Assembly: GCA_951812745.1 (NCBI GenBank)
Contig: OX638327.1
Location: forward strand, 1,725,914 to 1,789,913
Direction: 5' to 3'
DNA length: 64,000 bases
Source: an uncultured Nitrospirales bacterium
GTDB taxonomy: Bacteria; Nitrospirota; Nitrospiria; Nitrospirales; UBA8639
Part shown: positions 17,553 to 26,786 of the stretch, one piece after another
Layout of the letters: every line of letters starts with the position of its first letter
Position numbering within the stretch: position 1 is the stretch's first letter
Program-made: the position numbers and the translations under genes
Notes under the pieces: generated by a model
Told to the model about the DNA's origin: nothing
Databases searched by the model: none
Seen by the model: only the letters and a program-made list of their open reading frames with translations

Positions 17553-19499
17553 ATGAACACACGGCTCCTGACAGGAAGCGGATTAGCCATTGCGGTGGTC
17601 CTGTTCTTCACGGTGAACGTCCTGAGTCACGTTGCGTTGCGGTCGGCTCGCGTCGATCTCACGGAACAACGGCTCTACACCCTCTCCGAGGGCAGCAGAA
17701 ACATTCTGCAGGGGCTCGACGAGCCGGTAACTTTGCGGTTCTACCTGTCGAAGAAGCTGGTAGTGGAATTGCCCGGCATTCGGGGCTATACCAACCGGGT
17801 GCTGGAATTGTTGCAGGAATACGAGCAGGCCGCCGGGGGGAACCTGGTCCTGCACGTCATCGACCCCGAACCCTTTTCGGAAGAAGAAGACCGCGCCGTG
17901 GGGCATGGACTCCGGGGCGTGCCCCTGAACCAGGGCAACGTGCAGTTCTATTTCGGACTGGTAGGCACCAATGCCACGGACGACCGCGAACTCATCCCGT
18001 TCTTTCAGCAGAGCCGGGAAGAATTTCTCGAATATGACCTCACCAAGCTGGTGTACCGGTTGGCCAATCCCAAACAGAAAATTGTGGGCCTGTTGAGCAC
18101 CCTTCCCGTGGACGGTGGCCCGCAAATGCCGTTTCCGCAGGTCCCCGGCGGTGTCCCGCCCTGGATGATCATGGATAGCATCCGGGAAGTCATGGAAGTC
18201 AAGGTCCTGGACAAAGCCGTCACGGACATCCCCGAAGGCGTGGACGTGCTCATGGTGGTGCATCCCAAGCGGCTGGGAGACCCGACCTTGTACGCCATCG
18301 ACCAGTTCGTCCTGCGGGGCGGCCGCGCCGTGGTCTTCGTAGACCCCCACAGCGAAGCCGACCGCGTGCTGCCCAATCCCCGCAACCCCATGGGTATGCA
18401 AGGGCCGCGCAATTCCGATCTCGGTCCGGTCTTCGACGCCTGGGGCATCGAGTTGGTCGACGGAAAAGTAGTGGGCGACCTCCCCTTGGCCAAACGGGTC
18501 AACTTCCAAAAACAAGCCCGGATGGCGGTCGCGGATTATCCCGTCTGGATCGACCTGACACCCCGGCAACTCAATGCCGAAGACGTCGTCACCGGCAAAC
18601 TCCCGAACCTCACCATGGCCTCGGCCGGGGTCCTGCGCAAAACAGAAGACAGCACGATCGACTGGACACCCCTGGTGGAAACCGATGATCAGGCCATGCA
18701 GATCGATGCCACCCGCCTGCAGTTCATGCCCGACGTCGAAGGCATCCTGCGGGACTACCGGCCGGGAGACGAAACCCTCGTGTTGGCCGCCCGCCTGACG
18801 GGCAAGGTGAAAACCGCCTTCCCCGACGGCAGGCCGCCCGCCGAGGAAGCGGACAAACCGGAGACCAGCGGCGGCGACAAGGAAACCGAACAACCCCCGC
18901 ACCTGACCGAATCCGCGGAGCCCATCAACGTCATCGTGGTGGCGGACACCGACATGCTGCAGGATCGATTTTGGGTGCAGGTCCAAAACTTCCTGGGACA
19001 GCGGATCGGAATCCCCACCGCCGCGAATAACGACTTCGTCACCAATGCCCTGGACAATCTGACCGGCAGTCACGACCTGATCAGCGTCAGGAACCGGGGG
19101 AGCTTCTTGCGCCCCTTCACCCTGGTCAGGGCCATTCAACAGGAAGCCGAAGCGCGGTTCCGGCAAAAAGAACAAGCCCTGCAACAACGCCTGAAAGACA
19201 CCGAACGGAAGATTCAGGAATTACAGAGCGGGAAAGAAGACGAAACGACGATTATATTGAGTGCCGAACAGGAAGACGCGCTCGACGGGTTCCGGCAGGA
19301 ATTGGTGGTGACGAGAAAAGAACTGCGGAACGTACAACATGAATTGCAGAAAAACATCGAGAGTCTCGAAAACGTCGTAAAGTTTCTGAACATAGGATTC
19401 ATGCCTCTGGTGATCGCCGTCGGCAGCGTGGTGTTCAGTGTCTACAACATGCGCCGCCGTCTACGCGGCCATGCACCGGAACCCAAAGTCATCCCATGA
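17553..19499 (+). CDS. GldG-like ABC auxiliary protein
   Basis: From ATG 17553 the 648-residue protein has an N-terminal membrane anchor (residues 6-26), the motif VDLTEQRLYTLSEGSRNILQGLDEPVTLRFYLS that defines the GldG/DUF7088 domain, and a large periplasmic IFT52/ABC-auxiliary domain. An acidic linker follows near residue 430, then a coiled coil (about residues 535-610) and a C-terminal membrane helix. It is translationally linked to the next gene (ATGA overlap at 19496). In this family the protein is thought to bind carbohydrate-like or surface ligands. That is family knowledge, not visible here. Confidence 0.88.
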   Translation: MNTRLLTGSGLAIAVVLFFTVNVLSHVALRSARVDLTEQRLYTLSEGSRNILQGLDEPVTLRFYLSKKLVVELPGIRGYTNRVLELLQEYEQAAGGNLVLHVIDPEPFSEEEDRAVGHGLRGVPLNQGNVQFYFGLVGTNATDDRELIPFFQQSREEFLEYDLTKLVYRLANPKQKIVGLLSTLPVDGGPQMPFPQVPGGVPPWMIMDSIREVMEVKVLDKAVTDIPEGVDVLMVVHPKRLGDPTLYAIDQFVLRGGRAVVFVDPHSEADRVLPNPRNPMGMQGPRNSDLGPVFDAWGIELVDGKVVGDLPLAKRVNFQKQARMAVADYPVWIDLTPRQLNAEDVVTGKLPNLTMASAGVLRKTEDSTIDWTPLVETDDQAMQIDATRLQFMPDVEGILRDYRPGDETLVLAARLTGKVKTAFPDGRPPAEEADKPETSGGDKETEQPPHLTESAEPINVIVVADTDMLQDRFWVQVQNFLGQRIGIPTAANNDFVTNALDNLTGSHDLISVRNRGSFLRPFTLVRAIQQEAEARFRQKEQALQQRLKDTERKIQELQSGKEDETTIILSAEQEDALDGFRQELVVTRKELRNVQHELQKNIESLENVVKFLNIGFMPLVIAVGSVVFSVYNMRRRLRGHAPEPKVIP

Positions 19500-20668
19500 C
19501 CAAGATGCTCAAAACCCTTAGCTCCTTGTCCGTCATTGCAGCAATTCTGATACTGGTGGCGGTGTTCCTGGTCCAACGGGAGGAACTCGCGCCCCCGCGA
19601 ACCGGACAACCCGTCTTCCCGGAATTAAAGGCCGCCATTAACGACGTTACGGAACTCAGCGTAGCGACTCAAAGCGGGAGGATCACGGTTCAGCGGGATA
19701 AAGAAGCCTGGCGCGTCAAGGAAAAACACGACTATCCGGCCGACCTTGGGAAAATACGTGAAGCGCTCATCGGCCTTGCGGAACTGAAAATACTCGAACC
19801 GAAAACCCGGAAACCGGATCTCTACGAGAAGCTGGGGTTGCAGGACGTGGAAGCGGAAGGATCCTTGTCCACGGGAGTCACCCTCAAGGATGCGGAAGGA
19901 AACACCCTGGCCGAGGTCATTCTCGGCAACGATCGACCGGCCAAAGGCAAAAGCGGGTACAAGGAAATCTTTATCCGCAAGCCGGGGACCTCCCTGACCT
20001 GGCTGGTCGAAGGCCGGCTCACGGTGGAAAAGAACCCGGGTGCATGGCTGGACAAGGAACTCGTGCAGATCGACACGAAACGGGTGAGACGTCTGAGCGT
20101 GACCCACCCGGACAAGACCCGGTTGGTCGTGGAGAAAGCCCAGCCCGCGGACCTCGACTATCAGGTGGTCGATCTCCCGGAAGGCCTGGAAATTCAGTCG
20201 CAATTTACCGTGAACAACGTGGTGTCCACGGTCATGTCCCTGTCGTTGGACGACGTCAAACCGCGGAGCGAAGTCCCGTTCGACGACCAACCGGTCGTGA
20301 CCGCCGTATTCGAAACCTTCGACGGCCTCCAAGGGACCGTGCGGCTGCTTCCAAAAGACGAAAAGCATTACGTCACGATCGCCGCGGCATTCAACGCCGA
20401 CCTGATCTGGAAACCGGAGCCTGAAAAAACACCCGAACCGAAAAAAGAATCAGCCTCCCAGGCCGACGAGCAACCGGAGCAAAAAACTCAGGACAAAGAA
20501 GAAGCCACCGAACCCGAACAACCCAAGATGAAACCCGAAGCGGAAGTCAACGCCGAAATTGAGGCACTCAACAAACGCGTCGCCGATTGGGTCTACGTCA
20601 TCCCCAAATTCCGCGCCGACACCCTCCTCAAGAAACCCCAAGACCTCCTCAAAACATCCGACAGCTAA
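19496..20668 (+). CDS. DUF4340 domain protein of the Gld-type operon
   Basis: A 390-residue protein with an N-terminal anchor (residues 11-28) followed by repeated beta-rich segments of the DUF4340 type (ELSVATQSGRITVQRDKEAWRVKEKHDYPAD, then VRRLSVTHPDKTRLVVEKAQP). It ends with a highly charged Glu/Lys/Pro linker (about residues 305-350) and a helical tail. DUF4340 proteins regularly follow GldG-like genes and probably form the periplasmic part of the complex. The start overlaps the previous stop by four bases, so the pair is coupled. Confidence 0.87.
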   Translation: MTKMLKTLSSLSVIAAILILVAVFLVQREELAPPRTGQPVFPELKAAINDVTELSVATQSGRITVQRDKEAWRVKEKHDYPADLGKIREALIGLAELKILEPKTRKPDLYEKLGLQDVEAEGSLSTGVTLKDAEGNTLAEVILGNDRPAKGKSGYKEIFIRKPGTSLTWLVEGRLTVEKNPGAWLDKELVQIDTKRVRRLSVTHPDKTRLVVEKAQPADLDYQVVDLPEGLEIQSQFTVNNVVSTVMSLSLDDVKPRSEVPFDDQPVVTAVFETFDGLQGTVRLLPKDEKHYVTIAAAFNADLIWKPEPEKTPEPKKESASQADEQPEQKTQDKEEATEPEQPKMKPEAEVNAEIEALNKRVADWVYVIPKFRADTLLKKPQDLLKTSDS

Positions 20669-20869
20669 CCGCTATTCCCCTCCTTTGTAAGGAGGGGCAA
20701 GGGGAGGTAGAGGCCTTCGTAGCCGCGCTATCTCATGCCGCTTTATGCCAAGTGGTCATTCCGAGCAACCCACCAGCAGATCCTACGTGACAAGACGCCG
20801 CCTTGCGTCACGGGACGCCGCCTACTTACACTTCCGCCAGTCAATCCGTCTTTCCGCTGAACCGGTGGG

Positions 20870-23065
20870 GTGAAGACCGTGCTCCGAAACCTTGCATCAG
20901 AGTTGCGCGCCGACATCCTGTCCGCGAAGGCCGTTCCAGCGTTATCAGCCGGCTTCACCTCGGGGCTGGGTCTGCTCGTCGCCCAAGTAGCCTTCGGGAC
21001 GTTCATCTTCTCCGGACCATTGGCTCCATATGCCTCCCAGGGCGTCGGCTTGGTGCTGTTCGGGAACTTTGCCGCCTGTTTGGTCATCGCCCTTACCAGC
21101 GGCTATCGCGGGGCGATTGCAGGGCTGTCGCCCGCACTTGTCATCGTGATGGCCTCCATCGGATCCACGATCGACGCCGAGGGCGACGCGCGGTTCGTCA
21201 CCATGGTGGTCGCGCTCATGATCAGTGCAATGGCCACAGGCGCGTGCTGTTTCATCATCGGCCGGTTTCGACTGGTCAACCTCGTGCGCTTCACCCCCTA
21301 TCCGGTGGCAGGTGGATTCGTGGCGGGCATCGGGGGCGCCGTGTGTCTGGCGGCCATGTCCGTGATGGGGACCGAACTGGAGTGGCGGACGATGCCGACG
21401 CTTCTGGAGCCCGCCGTGCTGTGGACGTGGGGACCGGGCGTGGCGTATGGAATCGCCCTCTACCTGTCGATGAAACGCTGGGGCAATCCGCTGATCCTGC
21501 CGATCAGTGTCGCGCTCGCCGTGGGGGCCTACCACTTCGGCCTCGCCACGGTCGGCATGCCGGTCGACGAAGCGAGGGCGGCGGGGCTGCTGTTGACGAG
21601 CACGGCGGACGGGAGCCTGTGGCCGGTTCTGGTGCCGGCAGACGTGATGCAGGCGCAATGGGCCGAGATAGCCAGGCAGATCCCCAACATGCTGACGCTG
21701 ATACTGGTCGCGGTCATCAGCGTCATCATGAACTTCGCCGGGCTCGAGGTAGTCGCGAATAAGGACTTGGACTGGGAGTGGGAGTTCAAGACCTCGGGGG
21801 TCGCCAGCGTGCTTGCCGGTCTGGGCGGTGGCACGGTGGGAACCATGATCGTGCCCGCATCGCTACGCAGCAAGCTGTTCGGCGCCGCCACCCGCTTGAC
21901 CGGCGTGGTTGCCGCTCTCGTCATCGGGAGCGCGTTGGTACTGGGCGACGGAATGTTGGAACTCGTCCCGACGGCGCTCGTCGGAGGCATACTCGTCTTT
22001 GCCGGCCTGGGCATGATGGACGAAGGGCTGGTGCGAAGCTGCAAGCGGCTCCCCTTGTTGGAGTATGGCGTCATTCTTCTGATCTTCGTGACCATCATGG
22101 CCTTCGGCCTGTTCGAGGGAGTGGGCGCCGGGATGCTGGCCACCCTCGTATTCTTCGCCGTACGCCTGAGCCGTGTGAATCCGATAGCAGCACAGTTCAC
22201 GGCGCGCGAACGCCGCAGCAACAAAGTCCGGCCCGTCACCGAGCGCACCATTCTGCTGGAGGAAGGAGACAGGGTGCGAGTGTACCGGCTGCAAGGGTAT
22301 ATCTTCTTCGGCAGCGTCTCCCCGTTGACCGATCAGCTCAAGCAAACCCTGAGCGGCGCGCCCCGTCCGTCATGTCTCATGCTGGACTTCGGCGGCGTCT
22401 CCGGGTTCGACGTCTCGGCGGTGAATGTCCTGGGCAGGTTCCTGCAGACCGCGAACACGGCGGGGGTGCAGGTCGTGTTGAGCGCGGTGTCCGAGCAGTT
22501 GAAGACCGAGCTTGAGCGCAATCTGCCGCCGACCGTCTTCGCAGGATTGTGGGTGGAGCCGAATGCGGATCACGCCCTGGAGCGCTGTGAGGACATCATC
22601 ATCACGGAATGGAAAGCGGAGGTCGCCGCGGCAAGCGAACGACGGGCCGCGCTGCTGGAAAACGTCGCCGATGACCTCGATCGCCACTTGGAGCGGCAAA
22701 TCCAATTCGAGGACCTCATGGAGGAACTGCAAGATTGGCTCAACCCGCGCCAGTATGCCGCCGGGGAGATCCTCGCCGGACCTGGCTCGCCGCAGGAAGG
22801 TCTGCAACTGCTGCTGTCAGGCCGTGCGTCAGCCTACGATGCCGCGGGGACGCGGCTCTACCAGTGCAGCCCTGGCGATGCCATATGGCCGGCTGGCGCG
22901 TCGGACGAAAAAAAGACCGTCATGGTGGCGGACGAACCCTGCCGCACGATGGAACTCACGCCCGCCTCCCGGCGCAAATTGGAAACGCACGAAGAGCGGC
23001 TGGCCCTTAAGCTGTATCGGTACCTTCTCGCCGGGCGGTTTCAGGCCGGATCGGGAGCCGGATAA
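20870..23065 (+). CDS. SulP anion transporter with STAS and cNMP-binding domains
   Basis: The 731-residue protein starts at GTG 20870. Residues 15-420 are the SulP (SLC26) membrane domain with about 12-14 helices (AVPALSAGFTSGLGLLVAQVAFG; TPYPVAGGFVAGIGG). Residues 445-560 are a STAS domain (LMLDFGGVSGFDVSAVNVLGR), and residues 615-731 form a cyclic-nucleotide-binding beta barrel (AAGEILAGPGSPQEGLQLLLSGRAS). SulP members carry sulfate, bicarbonate or other anions; the substrate is not assignable. The added cNMP domain suggests second-messenger gating, although the barrel lacks a clear canonical phosphate-binding cassette arginine motif. Confidence 0.88.
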   Translation: MKTVLRNLASELRADILSAKAVPALSAGFTSGLGLLVAQVAFGTFIFSGPLAPYASQGVGLVLFGNFAACLVIALTSGYRGAIAGLSPALVIVMASIGSTIDAEGDARFVTMVVALMISAMATGACCFIIGRFRLVNLVRFTPYPVAGGFVAGIGGAVCLAAMSVMGTELEWRTMPTLLEPAVLWTWGPGVAYGIALYLSMKRWGNPLILPISVALAVGAYHFGLATVGMPVDEARAAGLLLTSTADGSLWPVLVPADVMQAQWAEIARQIPNMLTLILVAVISVIMNFAGLEVVANKDLDWEWEFKTSGVASVLAGLGGGTVGTMIVPASLRSKLFGAATRLTGVVAALVIGSALVLGDGMLELVPTALVGGILVFAGLGMMDEGLVRSCKRLPLLEYGVILLIFVTIMAFGLFEGVGAGMLATLVFFAVRLSRVNPIAAQFTARERRSNKVRPVTERTILLEEGDRVRVYRLQGYIFFGSVSPLTDQLKQTLSGAPRPSCLMLDFGGVSGFDVSAVNVLGRFLQTANTAGVQVVLSAVSEQLKTELERNLPPTVFAGLWVEPNADHALERCEDIIITEWKAEVAAASERRAALLENVADDLDRHLERQIQFEDLMEELQDWLNPRQYAAGEILAGPGSPQEGLQLLLSGRASAYDAAGTRLYQCSPGDAIWPAGASDEKKTVMVADEPCRTMELTPASRRKLETHEERLALKLYRYLLAGRFQAGSGAG

Positions 23066-23100
23066 GAGCACACGGAAACCCGCAGCCGGGAGGAATAGAC

Positions 23101-23238
23101 GTGGTAGCCCAAAAAGTAATCGGCGAAATATCTTTTCTCTGGCTTGCGGTCGAGAAAGAGCCCGGAACGAACAACCGGCGGGGGTATGTCGAAAAGAACG
23201 CGATCGCCCTCCCGAGCAAAGTTGAGCCTAAAAATTGA
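23101..23238 (+). CDS. Possible 45-residue protein
   Basis: GTG 23101 follows a well-spaced GGAGG (23089-23093) just after the SulP gene. The product, MVAQKVIGEISFLWLAVEKEP..., has no recognisable family. The ribosome-binding site and position suggest translation coupled to the SulP gene, but it is short and could be chance. Confidence 0.3.
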   Translation: MVAQKVIGEISFLWLAVEKEPGTNNRRGYVEKNAIALPSKVEPKN

Positions 23239-23370
23239 TCCAGAGTTGGGTGTAGCCCCAGGTTTGGGTCATGGCATCCCCGCTGACTACGGCGTTTCTA
23301 TCAATTAATTCGCCGGGGAGGAAGACCCCCGCGACCATTCGGCAAACGGCACGCGTCGCGATCCAAACTT
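23228..23370 (-). pseudogene. Possible remnant of an outer-membrane beta-barrel C-terminus
   Basis: On the minus strand the frame ends DAMTQTWGYTQLWINF and a stop. Alternating aromatic residues and a terminal phenylalanine are the signature of the last strand of outer-membrane porins. Upstream the frame runs into the 3' end of another gene (23371), so at most a fragment remains. This is pattern recognition on a short stretch only. Confidence 0.25.
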
Positions 23371-24021
23371 TCATTCGGACGATGCGACCTGCGAAGAGCC
23401 GGCAGGGGGCTGATGCGGATTTCGCCACACGTCCTGTAGTTCTTGATATACCTGCATCAATCGTGAATCTTCAAGCCGGTAGGCCAGGGACACCATGATC
23501 AACCCGAAGAGCAGGACCAGAGTGCCGAGTCCCCCCACGCCCAGGGCCAGGGCCCAGCCGCCCGCCGAACCGAATCCCCCGTCGATCCCGAACGTGACCA
23601 GAAACGCCACGGTGCCGATCGCCACGAGTCCCAACCAGATCAGGGTGAGCAGGCCCGAAGACCAAGGCACGCGTTTGGTCAGGTGCAATTCCACGCCGGA
23701 CTCGGTGGGATGGAGCGTGATGGTGCCTTTCAACGGCCACGCCGTGCGGAACCGCATGGAGAATAATTGGTACGAGGGCCGAAGAGAAATGACCTCCTGC
23801 ACGCCAAACCAGCGGGCCACGCCGTGCGGCAGGGGAATCGTATCGTGTTGGCCAAATTGCGCGAGCAAGGCTTGACTTGTAAGGTTGTCGAGGCAGTCAC
23901 GACGACGGGCAATGCCGAATCCGTATTGCGCGGCAAAGGGACGAAGACTGGTGAACTGATACCAGTCCCCGAGGAGCAGCAGCACAAACAGGATGCCTCC
24001 GAAGACTCCGGCCAGAATCAT
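23371..24021 (-). CDS. Membrane protein of unknown function
   Basis: A 216-residue protein with an N-terminal helix (ILAGVFGGILFVLLLLGDW), a soluble segment of about 90 residues (FRTAWPLKGTITLHPTESGVELHLTKRVPWSSG) and a C-terminal pair of helices (LIWLGLVAIGTVAFLVTFG and LGVGGLGTLVLLFGLIMVSLA). The middle section looks like a beta-rich domain facing the cytoplasm or periplasm. I do not recognise the family. It stands alone, convergent with the SulP gene. Confidence 0.65.
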   Translation of the reverse strand: MILAGVFGGILFVLLLLGDWYQFTSLRPFAAQYGFGIARRRDCLDNLTSQALLAQFGQHDTIPLPHGVARWFGVQEVISLRPSYQLFSMRFRTAWPLKGTITLHPTESGVELHLTKRVPWSSGLLTLIWLGLVAIGTVAFLVTFGIDGGFGSAGGWALALGVGGLGTLVLLFGLIMVSLAYRLEDSRLMQVYQELQDVWRNPHQPPAGSSQVASSE

Positions 24022-24086
24022 GGTTCACGCACCATAGCACAACCGACCCTGCTCCTGTGAAGCCGTCCGTGTGCGGAACGGGTGAT

Positions 24087-24116
24087 TTGACTTTGTTTGT
24101 CACGCTTCGCTACCAT
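24087..24116 (+). promoter_or_regulatory. Promoter of the split initiator tRNA gene
   Basis: TTGACT (24087-24092), an 18-base spacer and TACCAT (24111-24116) end six bases before the tRNA 5' end at 24122. Confidence 0.5.
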
Positions 24117-24121
24117 GCCAC

Positions 24122-24481
24122 TGCGGGGTGGAGCAGTCTGGTAGCTCGTTGGGCTCAATGTTGTGGGGAGCGATCCGCTGGTTGCTTGAGAGATTGAGCA
24201 GCCCCTCCTCACGATCCATGGGCTGTGCAGAAGGAAACTTCTGTACGATCACCTGTCAAATTCGGGGAAGCCGGTAGCGGGGTAATCCCGAGCCAAGCTT
24301 ACAGAGCCGGCACGCTCGGTAAGAAGGTGTAGAGACTTGATGGCAGGCATCCTAACGGCGGCAAAGCCGGTCCGAGGATGAAGAGAAAGTCCGGACCACA
24401 AACTGGATTCACCAGGCAGCGAAAGCTGTAGTGGTACGCATAACCCAAAGGTCGAGGGTTCAAATCCCTCCCCCGCAACCA
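24122..24481 (+). tRNA. tRNA-fMet(CAU) interrupted by a group I intron
   Basis: Exon 1 (24122-24155) holds the acceptor strand TGCGGGG, D-arm GAGC/GCTC, anticodon stem TTGGG and loop bases C32-U33. Exon 2 (24439-24481) holds CATAA, stem CCCAA, variable loop AGGTC, T-arm GAGGG-TTCAAAT-CCCTC, acceptor CCCCGCA, A73 and an encoded CCA. Joined, they give a 77-nt tRNA that follows the bacterial initiator tRNA closely, including three G:C pairs next to the CAU loop. Pair 1-72 is U-A rather than the C-A mismatch of E. coli. Without splicing the gene cannot yield a tRNA, so simple tRNA scans may miss it. Confidence 0.93.
24156..24438 (+). ncRNA. Group I (IC3-like) self-splicing intron in tRNA-fMet
   Basis: The intron is 283 nt with no reading frame. 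The core elements are in order: P near 24256-24272 (TTCGGGGAAGCC), Q at 24283-24296 (AATCCCGAGCCAAG), R at 24328-24343 (GTGTAGAGACTTGATGG region) and S at 24380-24392 (AAGAGAAAGTCC). P7 forms from GACTT and AAGTC, P4 from TCGGG and CCCGA. The preceding exon ends in U and the intron ends in G, as group I requires. A guide at 24218-24224 (ATG then GGCT) can pair with exon 2 CAU (P10) and exon 1 GGCU (P1). P2 is the hairpin CAGAAGGAAACTTCTG just after it. Confidence 0.93.
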
Positions 24482-24673
24482 ACGCTCTCATCAGTCTGAC
24501 GGGATCGTCCTCTTGGGACGGTCCCATTTTTTTGGCGTGAACACGACCGTGACGGTTAGTGACATTGGATGGAATCCTCTCCGGTATCCAGGCGGGTTCG
24601 CACCGGGGCGGAATTTTTTATAGAAGACCCCGAAGCGCGGTCCGGGGTAGGTGGGGAAAACACGGAGGCAAGA

Positions 24674-24922
24674 GTGGTCAACATCCGATGGTTATGGATT
24701 CCTATGGTGGGGGCGAGCGTGTTTTTGGCTCTGCCAGGCAACTCGACGATTGAAGGGGTGCTGGGCGACGTGGTGGGGCATTTTTTTTCGGCTGCGCTGG
24801 TGGCCGTCGTGCCGATCGCCGGGTATCGCCTGATTTACAAATACATTGGTGAAAAGGAAATCACCTACATCTTTGCGGCTGCATGGGCCTATCTCGTGAT
24901 CTCGCAACTTTTGAAATTGTAG
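24674..24922 (+). CDS. Small membrane protein of unknown function
   Basis: GTG 24674 is chosen over upstream starts because GGAGG lies five bases before it (24664-24668). The 82-residue product has three hydrophobic stretches (WLWIPMVGASVFLALP, HFFSAALVAVVPIAGYRLIY, ITYIFAAAWAYLVISQLL). No family is recognised. Confidence 0.55.
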   Translation: MVNIRWLWIPMVGASVFLALPGNSTIEGVLGDVVGHFFSAALVAVVPIAGYRLIYKYIGEKEITYIFAAAWAYLVISQLLKL

Positions 24923-25077
24923 AAACCCGTTCCCTCTCCTTGTCACGAGCCCCCACAAACTTTCGCAAAACCCCCTTTTTTACATGTTCATTAAGCGACG
25001 TTAACGGAACCGACATCCACAGCCTGTACCCTTCCCACCATGCAAGTGAACCCCAGCCGTCATGAGACGACGAAACC

Positions 25078-25380
25078 ATGGTAAGATTAAATATGAGCAG
25101 GTACCGGCCATGTTCCCAATGCCAGGGCTGGATGGTCCTCGAAGATCAGGGCGAATTCCTCGAAGCCCTTGACGTGATGAGTCTCTTCGAGTATCGGTGC
25201 CGCGCCTGCGGCCATCTCGAACGATCCGGGACGGGTTCTGTTCACACGGAGACGAAGGACCGACTGCACGACGGAGGTGCGATTCAACACCGCTGGTGGG
25301 AATCGGATCCCTGCTTTACGCGTAGACCTGTCCGAAGCGATTCGAGAGAACCATTGTTTCACCCCACCACGGAAACGTAA
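25078..25380 (+). CDS. Small zinc-ribbon-like hypothetical protein
   Basis: The 100-residue frame contains two CxxC pairs, CSQC (around residue 12) and CRAC (around residue 40), spaced as in a zinc ribbon, with CQGWMVLEDQGEFLEALDVMSLFEYRCRACGH between them. The rest is polar and probably disordered. An alternative start is ATG 25093. No ribosome-binding site is strong and no neighbour helps. The evidence for a real gene is the ribbon pattern alone. Confidence 0.5.
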   Translation: MVRLNMSRYRPCSQCQGWMVLEDQGEFLEALDVMSLFEYRCRACGHLERSGTGSVHTETKDRLHDGGAIQHRWWESDPCFTRRPVRSDSREPLFHPTTET

Positions 25381-25584
25381 ATCAGGACAACATCTTGTTC
25401 GGTTTTGAGAACGGCGTTCTCAAGCAGATGTTTGAGGGTCTCCCGTTGTGCTGATGAGCGCGCACTTCTCAATGCCACAAGGAAGGGACGTTTTAGTGAA
25501 GTACGGGATGAGTGGAGATGAGAAGAGAAAGCCTGGGTGTTTAAGCGAAGTTGAGTATAGACGGTCTTGGCGAAAACGTGTTGA

Positions 25585-26454
25585 TCAGGAGAACCGGCGC
25601 AGAGAACTGGTGAGTCCCATGCGGGAAAGACCGTAGATGAGCCACTTTGACGGGTCGAAATTGTACCACTTGGGGCCATTCCGATAATCACTTTGATACA
25701 TGTGGTGGTAATTATGGTAGCCCTCGCCGAAAGTGATGAGCGAGACCCACCAACTGTCACGACTGGAATCGGAGTCTCCGTGCGGTTGGGCGCCCCACAG
25801 GTGGCAAATGGAATTGATGCAAAACGTGGAATTTAAGACGAAAAAGGTTCGCCCGACTCCGGCGAGTAAGAAACAGCCCAGTCCCTCAATCCAGCCGCCG
25901 TACAACAATCCCACCACGAAGGGCAGCGCCAAGCCGGAAAGGACAATGGGAATATAATACCGATTTTGCCACACGACCACGGGATCCTGTTTCAGCTTGG
26001 TGGCATATTTGTCGTCTTTATGGGGATCCTTCCAGAACAGCCACCCGCAATGACTGTACCAGAAACCTAGCTGCGCATTATAAGGATCCTCTTCCTGGTC
26101 GCACCGGGCGTGATGGCGGATATGATCCGCTGCCCATTTCAGGCCGGAATTTTGTAGCGCCCATCCACCTGCTACCAAGAACGCGCCTTTCACCCAATTG
26201 GGGCACGAAAAACTTCGATGGGCGAGTAAGCGGTGGTACCCCACCGTGATGCCCAGTCCCGTGATGACATAGAGCAGGACAAACATGGTCCACGCGAGCC
26301 ACGAATAATCATAAAGATACGCGTAGATCGGCAACCCGACGATCGCACCGGCTGAGACGGTGCAAAACATCGTCAAGGTCAGGTAATCAGTTGGACGCGG
26401 CAGGGAGACTGCGGGTTTTGAATCGGTCAGAGTCGTCATGGCATTGTTATCCAT
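25585..26454 (-). CDS. Membrane fatty acid (delta-9 type) desaturase
   Basis: The protein has the three histidine boxes of membrane di-iron desaturases: HRLLAH, HIRHH and HNYHH, with hydrophobic pairs between them (FCTVSAGAIVGLPIYAYLYDYSWLAWTMFVLLYVITGLG; YYIPIVLSGLALPFVVGLLYGG). The box spacing and the WGAQPHGDSDSSRDSWW segment fit acyl-CoA/acyl-lipid delta-9 desaturases, which add a cis double bond at the cost of O2. Start ATG 26454 gives 289 residues; the frame extends 13 codons further to a TTG. An O2-using desaturase implies the organism meets oxygen. Confidence 0.93.
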   Translation of the reverse strand: MDNNAMTTLTDSKPAVSLPRPTDYLTLTMFCTVSAGAIVGLPIYAYLYDYSWLAWTMFVLLYVITGLGITVGYHRLLAHRSFSCPNWVKGAFLVAGGWALQNSGLKWAADHIRHHARCDQEEDPYNAQLGFWYSHCGWLFWKDPHKDDKYATKLKQDPVVVWQNRYYIPIVLSGLALPFVVGLLYGGWIEGLGCFLLAGVGRTFFVLNSTFCINSICHLWGAQPHGDSDSSRDSWWVSLITFGEGYHNYHHMYQSDYRNGPKWYNFDPSKWLIYGLSRMGLTSSLRRFS

Positions 26455-26786
26455 CGAACGATGAGTCGCGATTGAGAAAAAACCGGCATTCAAAAATTTG
26501 AATGATTGCTGAAACGGACGGTGCTGCTCTTCACTCGCGTCAGTCTCTTCTTCTCGATAACGGGTCCACCTTTTTGATGAAGCAGCACTCCAAAAGGCAG
26601 GTTCTCTAAGGATACCTTCCCGAGCATGGATTGTAAAGGCCTAACCCCGCTCTTCGTTGAAATAGTTCGGCTCAATGGCAAGGAATCGCACGGGAAAACG
26701 TTGGGGCGTCTCTTTCGCGCGGGTGTTGAGGCAACCCCGCTTTCGGTAAGGGACTGAAAAGGTACCGGGAGCCACGCCGTCAGGCG

